Source: Tetraselmis striata (Eukaryota; Chlorophyta; Chlorodendrophyceae; Chlorodendrales; Chlorodendraceae). From it: 64,000 nt of DNA. Of this stretch, positions 35,124 to 45,600 are shown one piece after another. The translations under genes and the position numbers were made by a program. Location: assembly GCA_006384855.1 (NCBI GenBank), contig VCJN01000292.1, positions 62,001-126,000 on the forward strand. Direction: 5' to 3'. The notes under the pieces are model-generated. The model was not told the DNA's origin and did not search any database. It saw nothing but the letters and a program-made list of their open reading frames with translations. Every line of letters starts with the position of its first letter. Within the stretch, counting starts at the first letter, position 1.

Positions 35124-35308
35124 GCTGCGTGGAACGCAGCGAAAACTGGAAGATGGCAGGCTCAGCTGTTCTGGCTGCTTTTATGTCTACTCGTGCTGCA
35201 CCCAACAAGGGCGCAACAACAGTTACTAGTTCCCGTACCACTGAGCAGCACTTGTAGCTTAAAAGCGGTTAGGTCAAGGATGGAAACCCCATAAACTAGT
35301 TTAGATCA
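35124..35308 (-). repeat. Split direct repeat A1
   Basis: Partner of 32208-32392, with only a few differences by eye. It lies upstream of the gag-like frame in the element's own orientation. Confidence 0.9.
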
Positions 35309-35316
35309 ATATACTT

Positions 35317-35352
35317 GGATTTCTTGAATGTTGCGTCTAGCTCATGTAATCA
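35317..35352 (-). repeat. 36-nt word repeated inverted at 43394-43429
   Basis: Exact reverse complement of 43394-43429 over 36 bases. Here it lies nine bases outside repeat A1 of the YR element; there it abuts the left side of the tandem-array region. Confidence 0.85.
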
Positions 35353-35382
35353 GCATATGCTTGGACTACTGTATAGGTAAGG

Positions 35383-35742
35383 AATAGTCGCTAAATAGTC
35401 TCGCTTCCTGATTCAGCAGTAAAAACGCGCTGCGGTACCGCGTTATTTTGGCGTTTTAGACGAATATATGACGTGAATTGGCTAGAATACACGCGCATTC
35501 ATTCAGAACCTTAGCGTACACATACCAGTACCGTGAAATCAAACGAGCGAACACCGAACGTATGACGGTTCATGCACGAAGCGCGTATGGCGGAGGACGG
35601 ACGGAGGACGGACGGAGGACGCCTAAAAATCCGTTATAAAACCGTAATTTATCCGGTATTGATTCTCTCATATTCCAAGCGATTTCGGACGGGGCTCTCC
35701 TTTTCCTCCCCTCAACCCAAGAGGTAGGGGAAATAGCGAAGA
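35383..35742 (-). repeat. Right inverted end
   Basis: Reverse complement of the left end, with scattered differences that indicate some age. Confidence 0.75.
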
Positions 35743-35759
35743 AACGCGGCCAAAAGGAG

Positions 35760-35940
35760 ATTGAAATCGTTACGTCTCCCGCGGGATAAAGGCCTCCAGA
35801 TCGGGAGAAATACTACAGGCCTATTTATCCCGCTGGAGAAGTGTTTCTCCCGCGGTTGAAATAGCGGCCTAGTGCATGGCGCTATACTTCCCACGGGCGC
35901 ACTGTGCGCATCCCGTGGTCCCCCATCGGCGGCACGTCGA
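35760..35940 (-). repeat. Dispersed palindromic repeat R2, copy 1
   Basis: It contains CTCCCGCGGGATAAA and the inverted TTTATCCCGCTGGAGAA, and ends with ACTTCCCACGGGCGCAC. The reverse complement of this stretch matches 57840-58020. A short element with internal inverted words and no coding capacity suggests a MITE-like sequence. Confidence 0.6.
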
Positions 35941-36339
35941 GCGGGGTTCAACTGAGCAAATTACGGTATGGTTGTCGGGAAAATTGCATGAGCGAGCCGG
36001 CGGTGCGATTGATATTAGGGTTATGTTTCTTGAGAAAAAGATAAACCGAGGACCGCGTCGAAATTATTCTGCTCGTTACACAGCTAACTACTGGGCCCCA
36101 AAAAGCTTCAAAGATTGGCACGCCAGGCCACTGGGGCATGCGTACGCTTAGGGTGTCATCGTAGATCATCCTTAGGGGTCACTTAGGACCTAAGGCACCT
36201 CCGTGCGGGGTCGTACGGTGCCTGGGTCACTCAGCGCCTCCACTGGCGGCGGGCCGCGGGGGTCAGGTCACATGCCGCGAAACCCGTTTAACAACACCAT
36301 GTAACAAAGCAATTCAACCTACCCAAACGACCTCGTCTC

Positions 36340-39000
36340 TTGGCCGCCCCGCACGTGTCAGCAATGGGAAGAGGCAGCAAACACCGCCTTAGGGAGGCTG
36401 TCGATGGCCGTCGTGGCACGGGAGGTCGCTTTGGCGGGTCAGCGCAACCGTCAGCACTGGCGGCGGCGGGCCAGCCGGGCATGCCATCCGTACAGGCGCC
36501 GCCGCCACCCCCGCCGCCACCACCACAGCGAGCGACCCACCAACGTTCTGCCCGAGATGAAAGGCTGATTAAGAACCTTCAGAACGCTGACAGAGCCTCT
36601 CGTGAGACGCTGAAGAATGCGAAGGAGGCGTGGAGGCTGGATAAGGCTGTGTTGCTGGACGAGGCAGCCGACGCGAGGCAGAAGCATATTCGGGTTGTTA
36701 CACAGCTGGGTTCAAAAATAAAGCAGCAAGGCGACCTACTCCGGAGCTACAGGCAGCGCGAGCAGGCAGTCTCAACGACCGCCGCGGCGAGGCAGCGTGT
36801 GCGGGTGAGGGCTGTGAGTGTTCGCCAGAAAGTTATCCCTGCGGTGGGGCTGAGGAGGGCGCGGACGCAGTTCTTGCGCCGAGCGACATCTGGTCTGGCG
36901 GACTACTACACCGAGCAGTTCATGGATGGCACCACAGGTGAGGCAGCTGTGGCTGTCACGTCCGCGTTTCTCAGTAAGCTGTCAGAGGAGAGCCGCTTGT
37001 TGGTGGCCGAGCTGTCGGGCACCGCGAAGTTGGTGGAGCAGAAGGTGATGGAGCATCTTCAGACCCAGCACTTCACAGTCAGCCGGGCCAGTGCTATAAG
37101 AGTGTTGTCTGGCATGGGCTGGAATCGGTATCAGTATTTCAAGAATCACTCAGGTTACTTCGTTCATGAAGGGAAATGGAAGGTGTGTCCCGTTGCTATG
37201 GCATGCACATGTATGCATGCAATGAATTGTATGTATATAGTTTATATAGCGCGCTCTGATATGATGTTTTACTTTGATGTAATGATATGCAGAGAACCCG
37301 GGGCCCATACAAGAATCCCATACCTGTGTGGCCTGCAAAGGCAACCGTCAGGGAGCATGAGATGGACAGATGCAGGCAGATTGGGATCGAGGAGTCAGAG
37401 GATGGGCTGTCCGCAGTGGTCACTGATATTGAGTCAGCGCTCAGGAGAAGGCTTGAGCAGATCCCGCTGGCAGAGCTGCCTGATGACTTTGTCATCATGC
37501 TGCAAGTCTTGGCAGATGCCACCAGGATCTACAAGAAGGGGGAGGTGAAGATCACTGTGATTGTGATCAAGGCAATCATTGAGCGCAAGAATGCACATGG
37601 GAAAGTGATGGATGGCTGGTCCATCAATAGCCCCGACAATTGCATTAAAGTGTGCTTGTATGAAGGTGCGATTAGTGCATGTAATGCAGATTGTGGTTTG
37701 AAATTTTGTGGGCATCAATGCAACATCACTTACAATTGCATTCTTGCTGCCATTTGTGTTTGGCATACATGAAGGCGGTGACAGCTACATGGACTTTATT
37801 GCCAAGGAGGGAGGCGTGATCCAGAAAGTCTGCATGCTGCAGAGGAATGGCATTCAGCTGCATGGCAAGCAGTTCTCCGTGCTGCTGCGGCTTGGAGGTG
37901 ATGGCGCCTTCCTCGCCGCCTTGCTTGGGCATGCAGGTGCATCTTGCACATGGCCTTGCTTCATCTGCAAGATCCATCTGGATGATCTGGCGTTCACTCT
38001 GTCAGAGCTAGAGATTATGGCAGACAAGTCAGTGCCAGAATTACGCAAGCTCATGGAAGCAGTGCAACTCACTCACAGTTATGGCAGTAAGTATGGGATA
38101 ACAGCCCCGTACACCTGCCCATCCCCTCTATGTTGCAAGCTGATCACTTACCATGGTGAGCATGGTCCACTTGACACTGTGGAGGGCATCAGAGACTTCA
38201 TGCGCAGACATTGGGGGCAGTACTACATGAAGGCGCCCGGCTTCCCTGTGGAGCATAAGGATGTGATTGCCGACACTCTGCACGCAGGTATCAACATTCT
38301 TCCCCTGTGCTTCTTCACATCCATCAACATGTGGTGCGTCACCGACCGTCAGGTGGAGGCGGTGAACAAGCCGTTGGAAAAGCAGAATCTCACCTACCGA
38401 GTGAAGAAGGTGTCACGCACATCCCAGCTGAAGAAGGAGGTGGCTCCCAAGTTCTTTGGGCCTGAGATGGGGGCAGTGCTGGACAGAATCGATGAGTACA
38501 TCGATGCAGTGCACCAGGACTACACAGCCAAGCATCAGCAGTCCATGGAGCTGTGGGACGACTACGCAGCCATGGCAGTGGCGTGGTCAGCCAAGGTGGG
38601 CAACGATCTGCAGCAGCGGGAGGAGGCAGCAGTCAAGATGCGAGATGCAGCGGAGAAGGTGGCACTCAACCTGAGGTTGATGGACTGCAACGCCATCATC
38701 AACCAGACTATGCACACCGTGATGTTCCACTTCCCCATGTGGATCCGGGAGCATGGCTGCATCAACGATTATTCATGTCAGGGGGTGGAGCACAGTCACA
38801 TCGCAGTCAAGAATGCAGCGAGGCGTCGCTGCAGCAAGCACAAGAAGGATGACAGGGCAGGAGGTGGAGCATCACGGGTGAGGCAGACATTGCAGCACAT
38901 TCACGCCAAGGCCGATGCTGTGCTGGGGGTTGGGCCGGCGCAGATTCAACGACAGAGCACAGGGCAACGCGCGCACAAGCGTAAGCAACCAGACAGCTAG
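36340..39000 (+). CDS. Transposase-like protein of family T, member 2
   Basis: Probably three exons. The first runs to about 37181 (FVHEGKWK before GTGTGT). The second starts at 37292 (RTRGPYKNPIPVW) and ends near 37648 (NSPDNCIK before GTGTGC). The third runs from about 37770 to the stop at 38998-39000. The N terminus is basic with a proline run (about residues 54-62), then a long coiled-coil-like region (LIKNLQNADRASRETLKNAK). Next come RLGGDGAFLAALLGHAG, PCFICKIHLDD (possible zinc ligands), DTLHAGINILPLCF, IREHGCINDYSCQGVEHSHI, and a basic tail. The GGDG Asp and CQGVE Glu could be DDE active-site residues; this is an inference. The start could be the second Met (36364). No open-frame break was noted inside the exons as modelled. 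Confidence 0.6.
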
Positions 39001-39141
39001 ATTTTTAGTCAATACAACTTTGCACCACATCCATGTATTTCAAACATGATCCCATTCCATCCTGCCCAATGCATAGTGCCGCACACAGCATTGCAGCGAT
39101 GCAGTCGCAGAGACCCAACGATCAGATGTAACGCAAATGAA

Positions 39142-39927
39142 TTACACGCCATTCCAGTCATGTGCCGCGGCACAAGCCAGGCCTACAGAATGGTCAAAAA
39201 CTAGTTGACCGTTAATGTCTCTCACATTCCTGACCCTTTGCTGCACACGGTGCATGAAATGGTTTTCTATCGCATCCGCGTATGTTGGTGGTTCATGCCA
39301 ACGCGACTTGTCGGCCACACCAGGGTAAGCAGGCGGAAGCTCTATATTGGCACCTCGTACTCCAGACAGAGAGACTACACTGAGCACAATGATAACTTCC
39401 TGCCTAACCCACATCGCAACATGTTCGCCCACACCACCCAGTTGCCGCTTAACAAAGAGTAACTTTGCTGGCGGTACAGGGATAGCCATATCACCCCTAG
39501 GGAAGCATTTTATGTTCCACCAAGCTGGTGGCTGCCCCTCCTCCCTATTTAACCTTTGAAACTGGCACAGGTCCTCTACGGCTGAAAAATCCTCAGTCCA
39601 GAAGGCAGTGCGCCTACTACCTGGGATCTTCCGCGTAGGGAAGTGCTTCCATCTGGAGTCCTCAGCGAAGGTCTCGTGGAAGGAGAAGAGCATGGGCACC
39701 GTCCAGCGCGTCACTCCCATCGCCCTCGGCGCCTTCAACTTCCGGTGAATCACGTACGTAAGCTCCGCTCTGCACGCCAGTTCGTCGCTCAATATGGTAC
39801 GGACACGTATGGGGGTGTCGCAGGCCGTGCATCTGTAGGTCGTTGAGTCGCTCAGCGGCGCAGCGCACGCATCGCCAAGAACTAGACATAATGCACCTGT
39901 ACACAACCACATATATGCACACACCAC
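39142..39927 (-). CDS. Second protein of transposon family T, member 2
   Basis: An open frame of 261 aa converges on the transposase-like gene. It contains a CxxC pair (YRCTACDTPI), a block WKHFPTRKIPGSRRTAFW, and SRWHEPPTYADAIENHFMHR near the C terminus. The last block resembles a piece at about 28600 in member 1. No known family was recognised. A real start within the first 60 residues is uncertain because the N terminus is Cys/Leu-rich. Confidence 0.5.
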   Translation of the reverse strand: MVCAYMWLCTGALCLVLGDACAAPLSDSTTYRCTACDTPIRVRTILSDELACRAELTYVIHRKLKAPRAMGVTRWTVPMLFSFHETFAEDSRWKHFPTRKIPGSRRTAFWTEDFSAVEDLCQFQRLNREEGQPPAWWNIKCFPRGDMAIPVPPAKLLFVKRQLGGVGEHVAMWVRQEVIIVLSVVSLSGVRGANIELPPAYPGVADKSRWHEPPTYADAIENHFMHRVQQRVRNVRDINGQLVFDHSVGLACAAAHDWNGV

Positions 39928-40659
39928 AAATCACACAGGGGGTCGACACATATTCTGACCGGCAGAAACTTTGATATGGTCCTATACTGCCAGATTCTGA
40001 AGTTAGACTATGGCGGGTGCCGGATCTGGTCCAGGGATCACTTTGGCAGCGAGGGGAGGAGGGTCGCGGTTAGGCAGAAAGTCGAGTGCGCACTGTGACT
40101 CGCCCGCGCTCACCTGACAAGCTTCGGCCGTACTTTGCCTGGATGATGGCGACAACCACCGTGACGGCAGGCTTTAGTGTGCTCGAGACTTTGTGCCGGG
40201 CCTTGAGTGACCGAACCGTGTATGGTCGCCACACGAGCGGCGGGCGTGGGCTGGGTGGTGACGGCCAACTGACTGTTCCGGCGCGTCGCGTAAGCGTACA
40301 GTTATGCGGGCCGCGGCGAGCGCGAGTAATGTGCCGATACCGGTACCTACAGTTAGCTGTGTAAGTTGGTTATAACAACCTCAACACCTGCTTGGTATCT
40401 ATAGATATCTATTTTTTTTTATGTGCAAAATTGCGACGCTAGTGTCATGCGGCCGTACGCCATAATTACCCGTAATTTGATATTGACTTTTTGAGCGGCG
40501 CGGTTCTAAATTTTCGTTGGCGGACAAAGGCGTCATAAATAAAACACAAAGTAGCACCGGGTCAAGTAGCATAGTAGGCTGTGGCAGGTCGGGGCGATCG
40601 ATTAATTTGGGTTTTGGCAGTAATATGTCGTTATCGGACATAGAGGATTCGAAAGATTT
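39928..40659. other. No gene seen
   Basis: No recognisable frame or repeat, apart from a T run at 40412-40420. Confidence 0.5.
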
Positions 40660-42760
40660 TTATAGTAAGGTTGTTTCAAAGCGGGGTAGGTGGGATTTCT
40701 TGAATTTCTTATTGGGCAGATAGGTCTTACCTTTTGACTCTAGCTCAAGAGCATTGATGTGTCCAGAGCGCATACTGTCGCTGTGCGCAGTAGTCGCATG
40801 CTCATCGACAATATTGGCGGCGAGGTAAACATCCACGATCCAGTTCGTCGGTGCCATAGGCAGGTCGCCAGTGGCAAATGTAGTGGCGGTGTGGAATATG
40901 TAGGTGCCGGCGCGGTATGAGTGGGTGAGACAAAATCTAGATAAAATGGGACGCCAGGCGGGCTTTCCGAGTTCGATATTCCATCGGGGTAAACCGATAA
41001 TAGCGCGAGTAACGGAAGGAGATCCCTGGTGATGTGCCTCAAAGTGTTGGAGTATAGGTACGGCAAATTCATTATACGGGAAGTCAATAAACAAAGCATC
41101 ACCATACCCGATATAGAAGTAAACGGGTTATCGCGCGAAAAAAATCGGACAGGCCGCGTCAAATGTAGAAGCGCATGCATCAAGTGTAGCCATGCCGTAA
41201 TTGCAATTTAGGCGGGCAAACTCGTCACAATCAATAGCGGTGCTGGGGTCGGGCAGGCAGGTGGCCGGGCATATTTGTTGTTATTGTCACAATTTGGGCG
41301 GCGCCTGTGAAATAGTCGGGTGGCAGCGCGTTTTTCAATCGCGGATAATCTGGCGGCAGCCGTGTCGGGTGAGATGGCAAAGCCGGCAGTTGCTAGCAAG
41401 AACATGCACAGCTCGTGCGAAGGTAACGAGTGTGCCGACTCGACAGGCAACGGGTAGTATGAAGACGAGGAGACTCCGTCGTGCGCAGACACCGGCTCGC
41501 AGAGCTCGGCCGCAATGTCATGATTGAGCCAGCTCGTTGTCTGGGGGCAGGTCAATAGGCATTGTCTCAATTATGGAGGATAAACTCGGTCGGTAAAAAA
41601 GATTGTCGATTGATTTACATTTCGAAATCGAATCTAGGCTGCCCCCAAACTGTCACTCACCCTCGGGGCGGTTCAAGTTCAGCTTAGTGATGCCGCTACT
41701 TGCCTTATTGGAAGCAACTGTCTGGCGCCATGCCAGCTTGTCAGCTTCGCTCGTCGACGAGCATTTCATGGTGAATAAGTGGCCCATTTGGTCACAGCCA
41801 TCGCACTTGCCGTCGTAGCGGTCATAGCCGGCGGAGCGGCGAGGGGTGATGGGGGTGGGGGGGCAATGGGAGTGGGCGGGAGGGGCAGGGGTGGTGGATG
41901 GGCCGGCGGGGGGGGGGACGGACCGGCACCCGGGCGAATGTACCGGTGAGGCGGGTCCGGCAGTGTGCTTGCGCTTGCCAGAGGGAGCGGCGGCGAATTC
42001 AAGGTCGATAGCCCGAGGTGGCGGCAGATAGTCGCGCAGGAGTCGATGGGCTCGTTGGCGCGACGACGTCCGGCAGCCTCGAGGGCAACCTGGACCGAGT
42101 TGGGTAGACCTGCCTGGATGACACCGACCACGGTGAACTCGTTGTACCGAAGATGCTCCAGCAGCAAGTCGAAGGTGCGCCGCATGTGCTGGGCGAGCGT
42201 ATTAATGGCGGTGCCCGGCAGGTGGGGATGATTAGGGGCGATACGAAGGCCAGTGGCGTAACACATGATGACGCCAATTATGTTGCAATTAGAGTGGAAG
42301 CAGGCGACGAGCTTGGAATGGATGTCATCGATGTCGGCGAATCAAGGAGGTGGAGACGCTCAAGCCAGATGCGACGTTGCGAGGCACGAGGGGGTGGCCG
42401 GCCAGTACATATGCTGCGATGGGCCATGCCAGCGTCAGACGCCAGCGAGAACTGACGCAAGATCTAGGCCTCCATGGCAGGGGTCTAGTGGATTCCGGCG
42501 ATGAGCTCCTTGAGGTCTGTGAAGAACGCGATGAGCTGAGAAACCTCGCGGCGGTCGCCGAGCATGCGGTATGCGTTGATGGTGTCTATCGTCGGGACAC
42601 CGGTCTAAGTCTTGGCAAGCTCCACGTGGATGACACGGGCGACGTGCCTGGGTGTCGATATCCATGTTCGTTTTCGTGGCAGGCAGCAGCGTCGGCGGCA
42701 GCGGCAGTTTGGTCGGCCATGGTATGGCGGCGGCGGCGGCGCGGCGGGTTATGGGCATAG
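40660..42760 (-). mobile_element. Retroelement fossil with gag zinc knuckle
   Basis: The minus strand reads as a decayed retroelement. A gag-like stretch (42760 to about 41640; NTLAQHMRRTFDLLLEHLRY) is followed by a Pro-rich linker and a CCHC-type zinc knuckle (CDGCDQMGHLFTMKC, near 41800). Downstream lies a further protein-like region at 40660-41183. Several breaks are present, so it is old or truncated. Whether it is LTR-type or another gag-bearing class cannot be decided; no reverse transcriptase core was recognised. Confidence 0.5.
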
Positions 42761-43376
42761 TTACGCGGTGCTGGAAGCGCGGCGTGGGGTCTGAACCAGA
42801 TATATATCAGCGAAACAAATGTAAGATTTAGGCAGGAGGCTTTAGCGGAGACAAGGAAAAGGTTTGCGGCAAAGGTAATTGTTACAGTGTACCGGGGCGC
42901 ACACGGCTTTATACCGCTATTGGCTCGGCAGCCGGTTGCAAGCATGCGCAAGGCTTGGAGATGCGATCTAGTCTTGAAGTCATCGGGGATTGCTGTGGGC
43001 AGCCTCGGGCATTGACAGAGGCATGCGAGCGTATTGTGGTTGTACGTCGGTATGCTGGCGTGTAACAAGTACTAGTGGCGTACGGGCAGTGAGCACATGA
43101 GCAGTACGGGTATGAGTATGTCTGAGTATATATTATACATAGATATTTGAGCATGCAGGTGTTTACGAGTATTATACAGCACGTGGTTACAGGGAGAGCG
43201 TCCAGAGAATGCACGGAAAGTACTGGGGAAGGAAAAAGCCTACATTTAAGCAGAACCCTCTTAGCGCCGGGCCGCAGGGCCCTGCGATGCGGCAGGTAAT
43301 TGTCGGCCGGCCGGCCTAAAAGATCTTCCGCCGAAGCCGAAGGGACGGCTTCCGAGTATTATGGGTGTGAGTATGC
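42761..43376. other. No gene; possible repeat end
   Basis: The word GAGAGCGTCCAGAG with similar flanks occurs at about 43183-43230 and again at about 53063-53112, suggesting a shared element end. The rest has no supported feature. Confidence 0.4.
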
Positions 43377-44574
43377 AGGTAGGGTTATAGTGATGATTAC
43401 ATGAGCTAGACGCAACATTCAAGAAATCCACACAGAAATCCAGAAGGAAATCCAGAAGGAAATCCAGCTACGGGCCAACAGAGGCAGGAACCGCCATGGT
43501 AGCCTCCGACCAGGCATCGCCACCAGCCAGCCGCCGCTCCACGCAGTAGGGACGCTCTCCCCAGCACACAATCCCGGGCCACTCCAATAGCGGCACTAGG
43601 CCGAATGTAATGTGAAGGCGCCGACAGGAAAGGAGCTTCGAAGTTGAGGTCTCGCAGCAAGGAGCGGAAGTGGGGGGGTCCAACCCAGAACGGGGCGCCA
43701 CGGGCGTGCAACAGACGCAGGCCACCCAACGCCAGATGCGCCGCCAGCTCGGTCGCGTCCTTTTCCGCCAAACGTAGAACGCCTTCCCCAGCACAACATC
43801 CCGGGCCACTCCAATAGCGGCACTAGCCCGAATGTAATGTGGAGGCGCCGACAGGACAGGAAGGGAGAAAGTGCTCAACGAGTAGGGAATGCAGAGCCGA
43901 CCGGGCCAGCAACGACGTAAGACGCCGGTGTCCAGCGCACGTTGTTCCGCCCAGCGCCAGATCCGCCGCCAGCTCGGTCGCATCCCCTTCCGCCGAACGT
44001 AGAACTCCCTTCTCAGCACAACATCCCGGGCCACTCCAATAACGGCACTAGGCGAATGTAATGTGGAGGCGCCGACATGATTGGAAGGGAGAGGGTGCTC
44101 AAATAACAGCGAACAGGGACTTGACCGGACCAGCAACGACGTAAGACGCCGGTGTCCAGCGCACGTTGTTCCGCCCAGCGCCAGATCCACCGCCAGCTCG
44201 GTCGCGTCCCCTTCCGCCGAACGTAGAACTCCCTTCCCAGCACAACATCCCGGGCCACTCCAATAGCGGCACTAGGCCGAATGTAATGTGGAGGCGCCGA
44301 CAGGACAGGAAGGGAGAGGGTGCTCAAAGAACAGCGAACAGGGACTTGACCGGACCAGCAACGACGTAAGACGCCGGTGTCCAGCTCACACTGCTCCTCC
44401 GCGGCAGTGGCAGCACGGGCGGGGCCAAGGCAACCAAGGCGCCACCCGTGCACGATCCCCGCCCCCATCCGGGGGTGGAGGCGGAGGAAGGGCCCGCGAT
44501 TCCGAGGGCCGAGGACGGTCGTCGGGCCCGCCCAGGCGGCGGTGGTGGGTGGGATTCAAGGTAGGGTTATAGTG
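43377..44574. repeat. 225-bp tandem array bracketed by 16-bp direct repeats
   Basis: Landmark CCGGGCCACTCCAATA recurs at about 43574, 43801, 44026 and 44250, spacings 227, 225 and 224. That makes about four units, with partial ones at both sides. The 16-mer AGGTAGGGTTATAGTG lies at 43377-43392 and 44559-44574, on either side of the array. Because the unit is close to 75 codons, long frames stay open through it on the minus strand (AAIGVARDVVLGREFYVRRK repeated), but drift between units shifts the frame. Confidence 0.8.
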
Positions 44575-45600
44575 GTAGCCCAAACTACATGGGGCCCGCC
44601 GCGCGCGAACTACGGTGCGCGGCCTCAGCGCAGATTTACCGTGGACTCAGCGGATGCGGGTGCGACTATTAATATTAAGTACCGCGCACAGTTTACAACC
44701 ACGCACTCTGCTGGCATGTACTGCGCGCTTATACTCCTATTCTTGCGCATTGGATTGCTGACCGGCTGGCAATTTCCGTTTTTCCGGCGTGCACTAGCGG
44801 GCGGGTATCGCTGATTTTTGAAGCGTGTACGCCAAGCGCGGCCATAGGCTCGCAACGCAATAAGATGGCCGCAGCATCATCCAGCACCCCGCGCATGGTC
44901 TCAGAGTAGGGCAAAAAATACCCTAGATAACCCTTGATGCACACCGCGTACATGCGATGTTGTGCTGTGCGTACATCTACCTTGCGCTTACGCCAATAAG
45001 AAATGTAATTGTGTTTTGGGTGCCATATCTCGCTGAAAACAAGAGAGGGGGCGTAAAAATTTGATAGTTGGCCCTGCATGGCCCAAAGTTTAGACGCTAG
45101 TACTTTCCACTTTGCTTAACGGCTCCAACTACCACCGTACCTTATGCACCGCACAACCCTCATCATCAGCACTGCCGCCGTCGGCGCCGCCTCCGGCGCG
45201 GCTATGCCGGCTTGTTGCTGTCGCCCGAGCGCAAATACATAAAATATCAGTGGACAATCACGCCTACCTCACGTCGCTAGCCTTCGGCTGGGGTAGCTGA
45301 CACCATGCATGTCGGTATCCACCGGGCACACTATGGAGGTATCCACAAATCTACAACTACACATACCTCGCGTCGCCAGCCTTCGGCTTGGGTAGCTGAC
45401 ACCATGTTGTTATCCACCTAGCACACAAGGTGGAGGTGAAGTGGGACGGCAGCCATGGCGCTTTCCGCTAGGCCCGTGCTCTTACTATCCCCTAGAGCAT
45501 GATTGGCTAGAGGCCCGTACCGTGCCTGGCATGCTAGAATATGAAGTGAACGACCTAGACAATGGCCTATCCTTAGAGCTGCCTCGTTGAACACATTGTA
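44575..45600. other. No gene; 99-bp duplication
   Basis: A direct duplication spans about 45258-45326 and 45357-45429 (CCTTCGGCT, GGGTAGCTGACACCATG), unit 99 bp. Other sequence here shows no recognisable domain. Confidence 0.5.

Larger units (their letters stand above)
32088..35308 (-). mobile_element. Tyrosine-recombinase element with split direct repeats (PAT/Ngaro-like fossil)
   Basis: Read on the minus strand the order is A1 (35124-35308), gag-like frame, recombinase frame, B1 (32393-32418), A2 (32208-32392), B2 (32088-32113). The A copies are 185 bp and nearly identical; the B copies are 26 bp. A1-ORFs-B1-A2-B2 is the split-direct-repeat layout known from PAT- and Ngaro-type YR retroelements, such as Kangaroo of Volvox. 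No reverse transcriptase region was seen, so this may be a non-autonomous derivative. The near-identity of the A copies suggests a fairly young insertion. Confidence 0.75.
31165..35742. mobile_element. Element with about 360-380-bp inverted ends, host of a nested YR element
   Basis: The left end 31165-31545 is the imperfect inverted copy of 35383-35742. Words such as TACCTCTTGGGTTGAG, GCGTCCTCCGTCCTCCGTCC, CCGTCATACGTTCGGT and CTGCTGAATCAG recur inverted and in reverse order. Between them lies a tyrosine-recombinase element with its own end structure (32088-35308). Either this is one DIRS-like fossil with inverted ends, or the YR element inserted into an inverted-repeat element. The ends resemble those of DIRS-group or long-TIR elements. 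Confidence 0.6.
36340..39927. mobile_element. Two-gene transposon family T, member 2 (better preserved)
   Basis: A plus-strand transposase-like gene (36340-39000) converges on a minus-strand gene (39142-39927), the same layout as 25125-29118. Terminal repeats were not recognised within the flanks. Confidence 0.6.

Noticed and set aside
39142-39927. Host gene of its own, independent of the transposon
   Set aside because: Possible, but the matching convergent layout and the weakly shared block at about 28600 favour it being the transposon's second gene.
43468-44468. Long minus-strand frames in the 225-bp array as a host gene
   Set aside because: The frame is carried by the satellite unit and shifts between units; composition is Arg/Trp-rich and unlike a known protein.
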